From the NCBI RefSeq assembly GCF_932274485.2, contig NC_065881.2, positions 86,876,724 to 86,940,723 of the forward strand: a DNA stretch of 64,000 nucleotides. Direction: 5' to 3'. The translations under genes were made by a program, and so were the position numbers. How positions within the stretch are numbered: the first letter of the stretch is position 1; each line of letters starts with the position of its first letter. Below the pieces are notes generated by a model, which was not told the origin of the DNA, ran no database searches, and saw nothing but the letters and a program-made list of their open reading frames with translations. This stretch comes from Patella vulgata (lineage: Eukaryota > Mollusca > Gastropoda > Patellidae). Shown here one piece after another: positions 34,255 to 44,264 of the stretch.

Positions 34255-35265
34255 CTTGACCCCCAACTAGTTCGATATTCGTGCATATCGGAAGGTAACT
34301 TCCTGAATTATGGCCCCTGGTAGTACGAAAAATCGCGTTTTTAGCTTGTGGACCCTATAGAGGTCATAATTTTTATCCGATTTAAAAAATCGTATTATTA
34401 CAATACTGTTACACCATAAGGACGACTGAGTTCGAATTTCGTGAAAATCGGTCCAAAACTGACAGACAAAATGACCGCCCCTCGTTCTCAAATTGCGTAA
34501 AAATATGTTATATCAAGGTTGTGGATCCTACAGAGGTCACAATTTTTATCCGATTTTGTTGAAAATTGACATGTAAGTTTATAACCCAAAGATATTCGCG
34601 CATCTCGGACCATAACTTCTTGAATTATGGCCCCTGATTGTACGAAAAATCGCGCTTTTAGCTTGTGGACCCTATAGAGTTCATTATTATTATCCGATTT
34701 AAAAAAAAACGTATTATTATATCACCGCTACATCCTAAGGACCCCTGAGTTCGAATTTCGTGAAAATCGACCCAATACTGGCAGATAAAAAGGGCCACCC
34801 CTCGTTCTCAAACAGCGTAAAAATATGATATGTCAAGGTTGTCGACCCTATAGAGGTCACAATTTTTATCCGATTTTGTTGAAACTTGAAATGTAAGTTT
34901 ATAACCCAAAGATCTCGGTTCCTTTTGAAATTTGCGCATATCGAATACTAATTTCCTGAATTATGGCCCTTGATTGTAGGAAAAATCACTTTCTTTTTAA
35001 ATTGTTCTCTATCAATCTCTCGAAAATGTGGGCGTATCCTGCCTGGCAGCCGCTGGTTCGTACATTCGGGGGCCACAATCCACGAAGTTTCGATCCGATA
35101 CATGCCAATATCGAACAGGCAAGTTTCGTCAAAATCGGAAATGAATTGTGACCTGTAGAGTGTCCACAAACAAATTGTGGACGGACAGACGTTCGGATGT
35201 CCAGACGGATAGAGGAGACGACAATATACGTCCATATGAAAATTTGGGCGTATAAAAACGGGAAC
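34255..35265. repeat. GCCCACAT-family repeat with about 330-bp subunits
   Basis: Three subunits start near 34271, 34592 and 34932 with variants of ATTCGCGCATATCGG and TTATGGCCCCTGATTGTACG, then AATCGCGTTTTTAGCTTGTG. The right end, CATATGAAAATTTGGGCGTA, is the inverted form of the family's TATACGCCCACAT start. It is non-coding; open frames in it are chance. Confidence 0.75.
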
Positions 35266-35687
35266 TTGGGATAAATGAATTGAAATTTCCTTTGGTTAGC
35301 AGACATTTCAGATTCGGTGACTGTATTTGTGATTTAATGAATTGAACATTGTTGTCGTTTGATGCCAGGATTGTCCTACTCTCGTGCATTGTTTTAATGA
35401 AGTTTGGGGTTATGGGTAGCGACACAGATAATGATATTATACGAACTGTCTTTTGCTTTAGTAGCCCTCAATGTTTGGATATCATTTGTCAAAGCCTTAT
35501 TTATCCGAACTTCTATTTTGGAGGGGGCAATGCTGTTTCAATAAATTTATTTTTAGCTCATCTAATCTGACAGTCCGGAGGTTTTCATCTATCACAATTT
35601 TTGCATATTTGTCTATACAAGGAAGTGTGTGTGGGGGGGTGTGTGTGTGTGCATATTATATCTTATTTGTATTAATGCGTTTTGTAG

Positions 35688-35840
35688 ATTGCGATCGAGT
35701 CTCATTATCATCATCATCTTCTGGCATATCATCTATACACGACGAAAGTGTTAGTCCAATTGCTGATACATACTCAAGCACATTAAGTGAGAGATACATG
35801 ATGTCAACCCTGTCAGGCAGACCATTGTTATCAGCGAGAG
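35688..35840 (+). CDS. Candidate Ser-rich exon, phase 1 to phase 1
   Basis: The acceptor is TTTTGTAG|AT and the donor GAGAG|GTTAGT. The 51 codons read DCDRVSLSSSSSGISSIHDE, then TYSSTLSERYMMSTLSGR. The phase agrees with the CARD gene's exons. The sequence is Ser/Thr-rich and probably disordered or phosphorylated. The downstream intron begins with dispersed-repeat sequence. It could belong to a longer isoform of the CARD gene or to a separate gene. Confidence 0.45.
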
Positions 35841-36084
35841 GTTAGTGTGTTAGTGTCAATTCAAAATCGATGTCAATTATTCGAACACTTAATAATGTCA
35901 ATGTCTCCTTTTTGAGAAACCACAGAAGGGCGGTGACGAGAATATCTGCTTCACGCGACCTGTTTTGACGAAGTATGTTTACATCCCAAAGATCTCCGGC
36001 TCTTTCGAAATTGACAAGTATCGGACAGTAAGTTCATGAATTATTGTACGGAAGAGCACATTTGAGTTTGTGCTTCCTCTAGAG

Positions 36085-36250
36085 CAGTGATTCCCAAATG
36101 GGGTCCAAGTGGGCCCCAGTAAAGAGTGTCAGGGGGTCCACGGTGGGCCTTGAGTTTCCTGGGGAGGGGGAGGGGTGTCGCTTTTTCGGTGGTATGAAAG
36201 GGTCACCCACCCAGGCGTGATTTGTGGGTATAGTCGACCACACACCTATA
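36085..36250. repeat. hAT-type terminus remnant
   Basis: AGCAGTGATTCCCAAATGGG followed by GGCCCCAGTAAAGAG resembles the 5' ends of many hAT elements (CAGTGGTTCCCAA...). No matching right end or transposase was found. Confidence 0.4.
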
Positions 36251-36259
36251 ACAATAGCA

Positions 36260-37160
36260 CTAATTGGCAGATTTCCGGCACCGATTCCAAGACTTACGGC
36301 AATCTGACCCACTCCTCTTGCAGTGTTGTCGGTTGACGTTGACGTCGACGAATACGTCTCCCGATCATGTCCCAGGTATGCTCTATAGGGGAAAGTTCAT
36401 GACTCATGGCTGGCCAAGGCATATGAACAATATGGTGACGCTGGAGGTAGTCATTCACGACACGAGCGCGGTGGGCACGGGCATTACCATCTTGAAAGAT
36501 GAAACGTCGACCTGCACGTTGAGCAAAGGGCAGAACTAGCGGTGCCATCAGTGGCCCTTCCTTGAACAATATGCAAGTCCGTTCTACCAGTCATGGTGAT
36601 TCCTCCCCACACCATAACAGACCCACTCCCGAATCTGTCATGCTCTCTGACGTTAACGTTAGCATGACACTCATTTACACGCCTCCAAACACGAGCGCGC
36701 CTATCGGTGAAATAAAGAGTAAATCTGGACTCATCCGAGAACATTACACGCGTCCATCGACGATTACCGCAATTTCGACGCTGCCTACACCATTGACGCC
36801 TGTTTACCATGTGCTGGCGAGTTAATTGAGGTACAACACGCGATCGTCGCGCATGCAAATGGGCTACATGTAGCCGATTTCTAATCGTTTGGGGTGTAAC
36901 TCGAATTCCTGTAACTTGGTACAAGTTTACAGAAAGCTGATTGGCTGTTTGTCCTTGATTTCGCAGGACCTGTGTACGAATGTATCGATCCTGGGATTGT
37001 GTAGTGGCTCTAGGACGACCTGAACGAGGTCTATCATCAGCATTGTGTGTTTGTTGGTACCGGTTCCACAGTCTGCTGATGACACATTAAGCATGTTGGC
37101 TACTGCTCGCTGTGTATAACCCAATAATACGTAGACGTTCATCATGTTGAAGACAACTCA
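36260..37160 (-). pseudogene. Tc1-like transposase, nearly full length but frameshifted
   Basis: The minus strand shows, in order, YTQRAVANMLNVS (first helix-turn-helix), VTGIRVTPQTIRNRLHVAHL (second), then RVMFSDESRFTLYFTDRRAR (first catalytic Asp), VMVWGGI, and FQDGNARAHRARVVNDYLQ (second Asp) with MPWPAMSHELSPIEHTWDMI (third acidic position). The frame changes at least twice (near 36930 and 36500). It is the same family as the pieces at 13093 and 21930. Terminal repeats were not recognised. Confidence 0.85.
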
Positions 37161-37267
37161 TTGCAAATTAAACGTAACACACTAAAGCAAAGATATACTA
37201 AACAGTATACTAACGAATAAAGGTATATAGCAATGTGTGGTTTTTAGAAGGAAACAAATAATTTCAT

Positions 37268-37305
37268 CTTAGCTAGCGCTTTCACCCACTACTGGGATCA
37301 TCAGA
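37268..37305 (-). ncRNA. Hammerhead-ribozyme-like motif in a Penelope element
   Basis: The minus strand reads CTGATGA (37304-37298), a stem II CCCA-GTAG-TGGG, then GAAA (37283-37280) and a short stem III AGC-GCTA-GCT. This is the hammerhead core order. Stem I can form only with internal mismatches. Penelope-like elements are known to carry such ribozymes near their ends. A decayed version of the same element end lies at about 40135-40157. Confidence 0.55.
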
Positions 37306-37900
37306 CATTTAATAATGAGATAGTAAACAATTACATGACGTCATGATGTTATTATAATAACTATATGTGCATGACAATAATAATATCAAAAACAAATATT
37401 TTAAACCCTCAAATAACATAACATTATGCGGCAATTAAATTGTGGGTGATACTTTTTAATAAAATGCCGTTCTTTATTTTCTAGCAAATTATTATCTGAC
37501 CAGTTGAGTTTATATAAGGGGAATATCCTAACTTTTCCCGTTCCACATGTTACTAAGTGTTCGCTTAGTGGAATTATTCTATTTTTGGGATTAGCAATGT
37601 GGGATTTGTGTAATTTCATTAATATGGTGAGTTGTGATTCAGTATTGCCTATATAGTTTCCATTGCCATCTGGACATATTATAAAATATATAACATTTTT
37701 ACTTTTACAAGTCATAGATTGATTTACTTGAAATTTTAACGTTCCATTAATTTTTATTGTTTTCCCCCCAATAATGTTGTCACACGTTTTACATCTATTG
37801 TCCCCACACATTGTGACACTCGGTTCTGCGAGTTCAGAACCACATTTTGAAGAAGTAAGTATTCTTCGTAAATTTGGGGGTTGTTTGTATGAATTTATAA
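37268..37900 (-). mobile_element. Penelope-like element 3' end with GIY-YIG endonuclease
   Basis: The minus frame open through 37811-37401 and upstream reads PPNLRRILTSSKCGSELAEP, then CGDNRCKTC, the CKSKNVIYFIICPDGNGNYIG core and SQLTILMKLHKSHIANPK. These are the zinc-binding and GIY-YIG segments of Penelope-like retroelement proteins. GNTESQ stands where GxT-x-x-x-R is usual (Leu replaces the Arg). The reverse transcriptase is missing, so this is a truncated copy. Confidence 0.8.
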
Positions 37901-38935
37901 TCTTTGTGGTATCCCATATTTCAGATATTTGTTTTACAATTCCTTAATAACTATGTGTGCTTATTTATTACACCCCTGGCGTTTTCTCGAGTTGGGTTAT
38001 ATGTTGAAACTAATGTTAAGACATTTTCGTCTATGTTTTTAATTGCATGTCTATCCTTCTATCTTTTGGGTCCATTTCTAAGGGTTTGCGATTAGCTTCC
38101 CGTATGAGTTTTAATTGGTAATTTTGTTTAAATAAAAATTGTTTAGTTCATTTAATCTAATTAATTTTGTTGCAATGAAAACTATAAGTGACCCGTGTGG
38201 GTAAATGAGTCGGAATGCGCAAATTCTAATATTGAGCTACAGACAAAACAAGTAAAAATATTGATCGAAATTTAGATTTAAAAAAAAATGAGTCTATACA
38301 TATACTATCTATCAACCGAAAAGATCAAAATAGCAATAAAACATTTTGAAACAACACCGTTGTTTGGACGTTTTGTGAGAGTACCGTATTCATCAATTTT
38401 TCTTTTTTTTTAAATTCTCAGCCAATTAGTTATTTTTCTTCACTTTCAGTGGGGCGATCAGGTAATCACCCTGCGTAATACTTGGCATGGTTGTGAAGCG
38501 TTACATCTCTAGTTTATAAATATGAGCGAAGTACTACAGATGATGTCATTTTCATCGAGTACAAACGAGTTTAAAAACGAAAACAACCTTAGTCTGTTCA
38601 AGTCAGCGCAGCGTAACTCGATCGCTGATTGGCCCAGACAACCCAAGTGACACATCATCAATCAATCAACCAACTAAGTTAAACTCGAAACTTGTCATTG
38701 AAAAATACTAATCAATTGTCATGGATTATTGAGTCGTTGATTGATAATTGTCAGTGATCTTTATGAAACCTTTCCCAAGTCATTATTTATTCCGAATAAT
38801 TAATCCAAGCGGTGATTAATTGACGTTTCGTTTCGTCTTAAAAAACAACAAAAAGAAAGCCAACAGTGAGGCCGATGTCCCCCTCCGAAATCCAAAAATA
38901 ACCAGATGACACATATTAATTAATCGCACATTTAT
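37900..38935. other. Unassigned AT-rich sequence
   Basis: No coding exon, TIR or known repeat was supported here. A 12-base phase-consistent AG...GT interval near 38450 is too short to call. Confidence 0.3.
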
Positions 38936-38938
38936 TTT

Positions 38939-39480
38939 TATATGCCCACATTTTCATGTGGACGTATATTGTCGTCGCCCCTGTCCGTCCGTCCGTCCGT
39001 CCGTCCACAATTGTTTGTGAACAGTCTACAAGTCACAATTTTTATCCGATGTCAATGAAATTTGAAATATAGGTTTATCACCCACAGATCTCGATTCCTT
39101 TCGATATTGGCATGTATCGGACCGTAACTTCATGGATTATGGCCCCTGATTGTACGAAAAATCAAACTTTTAGCTCGTACTCAAATATCGTGCAAATATG
39201 ATATATCAAGGTTGTGGACTCTCTAGAGGTCACAATCGTCTTCTGATTTTAATGAAACTTGACATATAAGTTTATAACCCAAAGATCTCGGTTCCTTTCG
39301 ATATTCGCGCATATCGGACCTTAACTTCATAAATTACGGCCCCTGATTGTACGAAAAATCGCGTTTCTAGCTTGTGGACCCTATAGAGGTCATAATTTTT
39401 ATCCGATTTAAAAAAACCGTATTATTATATCACCGTTACATCCTAAGGACGACTGAGTTCGAATTTCGTGAAAATCGGCC
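38939..39480 (+). repeat. GCCCACAT-family repeat
   Basis: It begins TTTATATGCCCACATTTTCA and TGTGGACGTATATTGTCGTC, with a short GTCC repeat. Two subunits with TTATGGCCCCTGATTGTACG and GGACTCTCTAGAGGTCACAA follow. It resembles 34255-35265 in reverse. Confidence 0.75.
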
Positions 39481-39509
39481 CGTCTTCAACAGCCCAGTTT
39501 AGGAGCATA

Positions 39510-39565
39510 ACAGTAGGACGTTAAACCATATTTCATTTCATTCATTTCATTTCATTTCGTTAAAT
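39510..39565 (+). repeat. SINE/LINE tail with ATTTC repeats
   Basis: AGTAGGACGTTAAACCATAT followed by about seven TTCAT/ATTTC units. The GACGTTAAAC segment resembles the SINE tails in this window, so this is likely a 3' remnant. Confidence 0.5.
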
Positions 39566-39799
39566 CGATTCTTGATGGAACAAAAGTGGTAAGCTATTCG
39601 ATGTCAGCTACTGGCCTAAATAGCAAATAAGTTACCTGGTTGCTATGTGATTTTGTTTTGGGACATACCAACATCTTTAACATGCTTTTTTTCTCAAAAC
39701 TTACTTTCCTGACTTCGGCAGATTCAAACGGACACAGCTCAGTCAACCACCCATACATCACTTTGAAGGTATTGAATTGGAGAATGTGAAAACAACAAT

Positions 39800-40165
39800 A
39801 ACTCAATTTTCAAAATTTCCTCATTGCGACTCATTATGCCAACACGGGTCACATAGGCAAAACTGAATCACAACTCAACATAAAGATGAACCTACACTGA
39901 TCCCACATTGCTATTCCTAAAAATAGAATGATTCTGCTAAGCGAACACTTAGTTACATGTCGAACGGGAAAATTTAGGGTGTTCTTATATAAACTTAACT
40001 GGTAATTGAGGCTGCATAATTTTATATTATTTGAGGGTTTAAAATATTTATATTTGATATTATTATTGTCATGCACATATATTTATTATAATAACACCAT
40101 GACGTCATGTAATTGTTTACTATCGCAATATTAAATGCCCGATGATCCCCGTAGTGGACTATTAA
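39800..40165 (+). mobile_element. Second Penelope-like 3' fragment, decayed
   Basis: The plus strand matches the minus-strand Penelope piece at 37268-37811: SEHLVTCRTGKFRVF, then the shared tail with ATTATTATTGTCATGCACAT and CCATGACGTCATG. It ends at CGATGATCCCCGTAGTGGAC, a decayed version of the ribozyme-like end. The endonuclease frame holds stops. It lies only about 10 bp from the Polinton's left end. Confidence 0.7.
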
Positions 40166-40175
40166 AATGGGTCTG

Positions 40176-40536
40176 AGTAGTAGGAAGGGTACTTTGAAGC
40201 AATTTTGGAATTCCAGACATTCCAAAGGTCTGACGTCACACATTCCTAAGGTCTGACGTCAGAGCATTCCACAGGTGTTCTATTTATAGGTTGAATATGG
40301 TTATTGTTGACTGAACAATGAGGTTATGAATAATAAAAAAGGTATGCAGGTGTTATATTCTTTGATCGTGTTTGACTTTTGTAACGAGGGTATGGGGTCC
40401 ACGAATTGTTTATTGGAGGGTAGGGGGGGAAGATATTTCGCTTTATAGGCAGGTGTGTAGAGGTTACATTGAGTTCACGCCAAGTGTAGCTATACCTGCA
40501 TTAAGGGACAATGACCTCCGCCATTAAGCTTGACAG
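40176..40536 (+). repeat. Polinton left terminal inverted repeat
   Basis: It starts AGTAGTAGGAAGGGTACTTT and matches the right end in reverse. It contains two TGACGTCA boxes (40231-40238 and 40254-40261), 23 bp apart, and a TATA-like TCTATTTATAGG near 40276. Confidence 0.95.
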
Positions 40537-40703
40537 GTGATTTTGTCGATTTTGTTCTAAGCCAATAGTTTTAATCTACATATTTGTGACAGGGTGTAGT
40601 TAAATTTTGGTTTTAAGTTTCGAAAATCTAGGTATAAAAGGGGGTTGATTACACGTTCAAATGTAGAATTGTTTTATGAAGTTGAAAACAAGAGATTAAC
40701 ATC

Positions 40704-41174
40704 ATGAGCATCGACCTGTATCGAAAGGATATTGGAAATGATTATTTGGTTGTAAAATGTATTTGGCAAGAAGATGTGTGTTATCACATCAGACTGTATG
40801 GTTACGGTTTTAAGAGTGATAGATATCCAACACCCAATGGTATCATGTTTTTCGAGCGGCAATGGCAGACATTGATGAACACGTCCTCAGAGATAGATGA
40901 GTATTTACAAAAAAACATTGTAAAGAAATCAGTGCCTATTGGTAATGACGTGTACGTAACGATCGACAACAAATACCCTGGAGTCAACATTCGTAAATTT
41001 TGGTGGTGTGAAGAGGAACGAATGCCAAAACCTACCCGAAAGGGTGTTCATTTAAACGTGAAACAATGGGAGGCATTGAAAGTTAGCTTCAAAGAGTTGT
41101 GTGAAAATAATTTTACGGGTGAGGAACCACCCCTAGGTGTACTAGGCTTAGCAAAGGCGGAGACTTGTGTATAA
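40704..41174 (+). CDS. Polinton PC4-like ssDNA-binding protein
   Basis: 156 residues. The C-terminal half (about 95-130) reads NIRKFWW, then PTRKGVHLNVKQWEALK, the strand and QW-helix signature of the PC4/SUB1 transcription cofactor fold, which binds single-stranded DNA. Residues 33-58 (PTPNGIMFFERQWQTLM) look like a second, more divergent copy, so the protein may be an internal PC4 dimer. A role in replication or transcription of the element is inferred. First gene after the left repeat. Confidence 0.6.
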   Translation: MSIDLYRKDIGNDYLVVKCIWQEDVCYHIRLYGYGFKSDRYPTPNGIMFFERQWQTLMNTSSEIDEYLQKNIVKKSVPIGNDVYVTIDNKYPGVNIRKFWWCEEERMPKPTRKGVHLNVKQWEALKVSFKELCENNFTGEEPPLGVLGLAKAETCV

Positions 41175-41285
41175 TTTCTGTCCAACGTATTTTTTATTGG
41201 GCGGTCTGTGCGAACCAATAATATAACGAGTTGTATATATATATATAAATAGATGCCTAACTATTGAGTTATCATACGCAACAAC

Positions 41286-42267
41286 ATGGCTTCACCCAAG
41301 ATATCAGATGTTTCAGTCGGTTTGACATTGAGTTTAGGGGACAATGATAATACAACCCCTGAAATATTACTGAAGGCTGGTTATTTAGGGTTGAAGCGTA
41401 AAATGGTTTTTAAGATGACATTAAAAGAATGGAGTCGGGTTGTTGATCGTTTCAAAAGATATTTATCCTGTACAAAACCTACCAAATTTGCCATCAACAG
41501 TGAGTTAAGCTGTGAACTGGGAACCGCCCGCCAAATGGTTCTGGAGAGAAAAAATGGTAGACAATTGGTGATACCCGAAAAAACCTTTTCCGACCTAACA
41601 GGCGTGTCTCGAGTTACAAGATCGTTCAAGCGCGGCCGTTATCATGTGTATGGTTGTTCGCCTGCCAAGTCGGGTCTCGGGGTAAAGGATTGGAGTTTGT
41701 TAAAATCTGGACAGGCGTGGCACAATACTCCAGAGGATTGTGTTTCTGCAGCAAACAATGAAGGATGGGACCAGCCTGATTGCTACAGCACGGAAGTACG
41801 CGTAGAAGGGGTCTACGCCGAAAATCAACTCATTTTCCACGAGGATCTTGTAGATGCGGAGGAACACGTTACACACCTAGTACCGTGCACCATGTGCTCA
41901 AAACCTATGCATGTCAATGACGATCATTACTGTCCTGCCGAAAATATACGTACGTTAGTTGTGCAAATATTGGGAGACATGATCAACACGGAGATTTCAA
42001 AAAGTGTAACCGGTCGCTGTGAAGGCTGTCTCAATGGTCGTGGAGGGCAGCTTGAACATACATGCCTGGGGATCGACTATTGGTTCGATGAAATCAACTT
42101 TGTGGACTTGTACTTCGAATCCTGTTTTCTAGAGTTGAACAAAGATCGTTTTTTACAGATAGCACGATTCGTCCCAGAGATTCGCGATCAGAGCGAAGAG
42201 TTGTTTCTACACGCAACGTTGTATTGGAAACCTCAAATCCTAGAATGTGTTCACACGTTGACTAAAT

Positions 42268-42269
<2 letters not shown>
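41286..42269 (+). CDS. Polinton conserved Cys/His-rich protein, unknown function
   Basis: 327 residues. The N-terminal part has another PC4-like hint (KMTLKEWSRVVDRFKRYL). The C-terminal half has CTMCSKPMHVNDDHYC and CEGCLNGRGGQLEHTCLG, likely zinc-binding. This second motif, with Gln-x2-His-x-Cys, is common in uncharacterised Polinton proteins of animals. The role is unknown. It is followed by a T30 tract and then the ATPase. Confidence 0.6.
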
Positions 42270-42301
<32 letters not shown>

Positions 42302-42370
42302 ATTATAATTTTCATTTTCTATATGTATTACATTTGTACTTTGATATAATAAAAGATTAAACATTTTTAA

Positions 42371-43018
42371 ATGGAATTAGTTATTTTTACCCCGGCTAAC
42401 GAAATGGATGTAAGGCTAAAGACCCCATTTACATGTATGATATCAGGGCCCACACAATCGGGTAAGAGTCAATTGGTCAGGCGCTTGATTCTAGAACTAC
42501 CACAAGTTGTCGATCAACCCATAGATCGTATCGTGTGGTGTTACGGTGTTTGGCAACCTTTGTACGAAGAATTAGCGGGTATCGTAGAATTTGTCGAAGG
42601 GTTATCCGCTAGTCTAAACCCCAAGGAAAGAACACTATTGATCATTGATGATTTGATGGACGAGACAACGGACAAAGTATCAAAACTCTTTACCCGCGGA
42701 AGTCACCACGAAAATACTTCCGTCATTTATATTGTTCAAAATCTGTTTCATAAAGGTAAACATCACAGGACGATCAGTCTCAATGCCCATTACATGATTA
42801 TATTTAAGAACCCTCGAGACATGTCTGCTATAACGCAATTAGCCAAGCAGATGTACCCAGGGAAAACTAATTTTGTTCGTGAAAGTTACGAGGACGCTAC
42901 AAGGAAACCCTATTCGTATTTATTTCTCGATTTGAAGAGTACAACCCCAGACCTTTTGAGACTTCGGAGTAGTATTTTCCCTAGGGATAACCCCACGGTG
43001 TACGTACCAAAGGTATAA
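42371..43018 (+). CDS. Polinton genome-packaging ATPase (FtsK/HerA type)
   Basis: 215 residues. Walker A is GPTQSGKS (26-33) and Walker B LLIIDDLMDE (from 89). Between them WCYG is typical of Polinton and adenovirus-like packaging ATPases. The length fits the family. It would pump element DNA into capsids. The ATG is the first in the frame, about 100 bp after the T tract. Confidence 0.9.
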   Translation: MELVIFTPANEMDVRLKTPFTCMISGPTQSGKSQLVRRLILELPQVVDQPIDRIVWCYGVWQPLYEELAGIVEFVEGLSASLNPKERTLLIIDDLMDETTDKVSKLFTRGSHHENTSVIYIVQNLFHKGKHHRTISLNAHYMIIFKNPRDMSAITQLAKQMYPGKTNFVRESYEDATRKPYSYLFLDLKSTTPDLLRLRSSIFPRDNPTVYVPKV

Positions 43019-43068
43019 AAGCAATTGATTTTCGACTGTACCTACACACAGTTGTCCGAAAATAGATA

Positions 43069-43401
43069 ATGTATGGTCTAGATCGTCACGCCAAGCTATT
43101 ACAAGCACTCAAGCGGGTCAAACCAAGACAGCGAATACATATTATTAAAAACGCAAGTAAACCAGTCATTGACGCATTGTGTGAGTGTTGTCTTAACATC
43201 TTGAAAGGGAGAGTTCGACTCTCGGCATACCACAAGAAACGATTGTCGAAACACAAACGTAGTCTAAGACATTTAGCGGACCGTAAAGTCGCCCTGAAAC
43301 AGAAGAAAAAAATCCTGCAGAGGGGTGGATTTCTTGGTAGCTTGCTAGCACCTCTGGTAGGGATTCTAGGGAGTGTGGTACCTAAAATATTCGGGTGGTA
43401 A
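43069..43401 (+). CDS. Polinton small basic protein with hydrophobic C-terminus
   Basis: 110 residues, strongly basic in the middle (KRLSKHKRSLRHLADRK), and ending in a Gly/Leu/Val segment (GGFLGSLLAPLVGILGSVV). That design suggests a DNA-condensing or membrane-active virion component, as in small adenovirus core proteins, but no homology is claimed. Its stop overlaps the next start by one base (TAATG). Confidence 0.6.
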   Translation: MYGLDRHAKLLQALKRVKPRQRIHIIKNASKPVIDALCECCLNILKGRVRLSAYHKKRLSKHKRSLRHLADRKVALKQKKKILQRGGFLGSLLAPLVGILGSVVPKIFGW

Positions 43402-44264
43402 TGGAATTTACTAAAAAGATGGCTCTAGTACCCGAGAGTTTGCTGGAAAATTTGCAAACACCTAAACCCCAGATATTACAGCCACCCTCTGTGAGAAAAG
43501 TTTCTGAATTAGACGTTGAAATACGCCGCATCCTCGAGGACCCCGAAATGGATGATTCGGAAAAGGTCGAAAAGTATGGACAACGGTTAAGGGAATTTAT
43601 ATTTCATAAAAATCGGGCCGTTGAACCACCTACTGTATATGTCAAACAACAAGGGTTAAGTACTGGTCTTACTACCAAACAACCGGTTATAAATAACAGA
43701 GATCCAATCAGTGAGGTACCGCAAGCGGAACCCTCAAGAGTTATTGAGGACCCTCCATTAAAATCGGACATCCTTGCTACAGTTCCGAAATCAATGAAAA
43801 CTAAGGCAAATCTATTAATAGAAAAATTATATCAAGCCCCAAACGTCACATGGGACGGTAAAGGAATGGTCACAATAGAGGGTCAGTCTGTTCCCGGTTC
43901 AAATATAACGGACCTCGTCAATGATTTGCTACGAAAGCGTAAATATTTTAACCCCATAGGTTGGCAGGTTTTGGGGCGTGCATTGTCAAACAATAATTTA
44001 CCTCAAGATTTGATAGGAAATGCAGATCGATATCATTACATAAACAATCCAGCTCTAATGGGGACGCCCATTCGTAAACAGCGTTCACGTTCACACTCCA
44101 CGGGACACCCAACCCAAACTCGACGTTGGGAGGGACATGCAGGATCTCACCCCTATATAAACGACACGCCAAAAGTCAGCCGTGACCTTGAATCTGCAAC
44201 CTTACGTCGTAAAACACGCCGAAGACAGGCCTCCCCGGACTGGTTACCTTACAGAAACAAATGA
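43401..44264 (+). CDS. Polinton conserved protein, unknown
   Basis: About 287 residues from the ATG at 43401 (TAATG overlap with the gene before). The N-terminus (KMALVPESLLENLQ) and a C-terminal block (IEGQSVPGSNITDLVNDLL and NNNLPQDLIGN) are of a kind seen in many animal Polintons. The last 60 residues are basic and Arg-rich. Function unknown; virion location is likely from its neighbours. It overlaps the integrase gene by four bases (ATGA). Confidence 0.65.
   Translation: MEFTKKMALVPESLLENLQTPKPQILQPPSVRKVSELDVEIRRILEDPEMDDSEKVEKYGQRLREFIFHKNRAVEPPTVYVKQQGLSTGLTTKQPVINNRDPISEVPQAEPSRVIEDPPLKSDILATVPKSMKTKANLLIEKLYQAPNVTWDGKGMVTIEGQSVPGSNITDLVNDLLRKRKYFNPIGWQVLGRALSNNNLPQDLIGNADRYHYINNPALMGTPIRKQRSRSHSTGHPTQTRRWEGHAGSHPYINDTPKVSRDLESATLRRKTRRRQASPDWLPYRNK

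Noticed and set aside
34948-35425. Several overlapping 60-106-codon frames
   Set aside because: All fall in the GCCCACAT dispersed repeat in multiple frames; non-coding.
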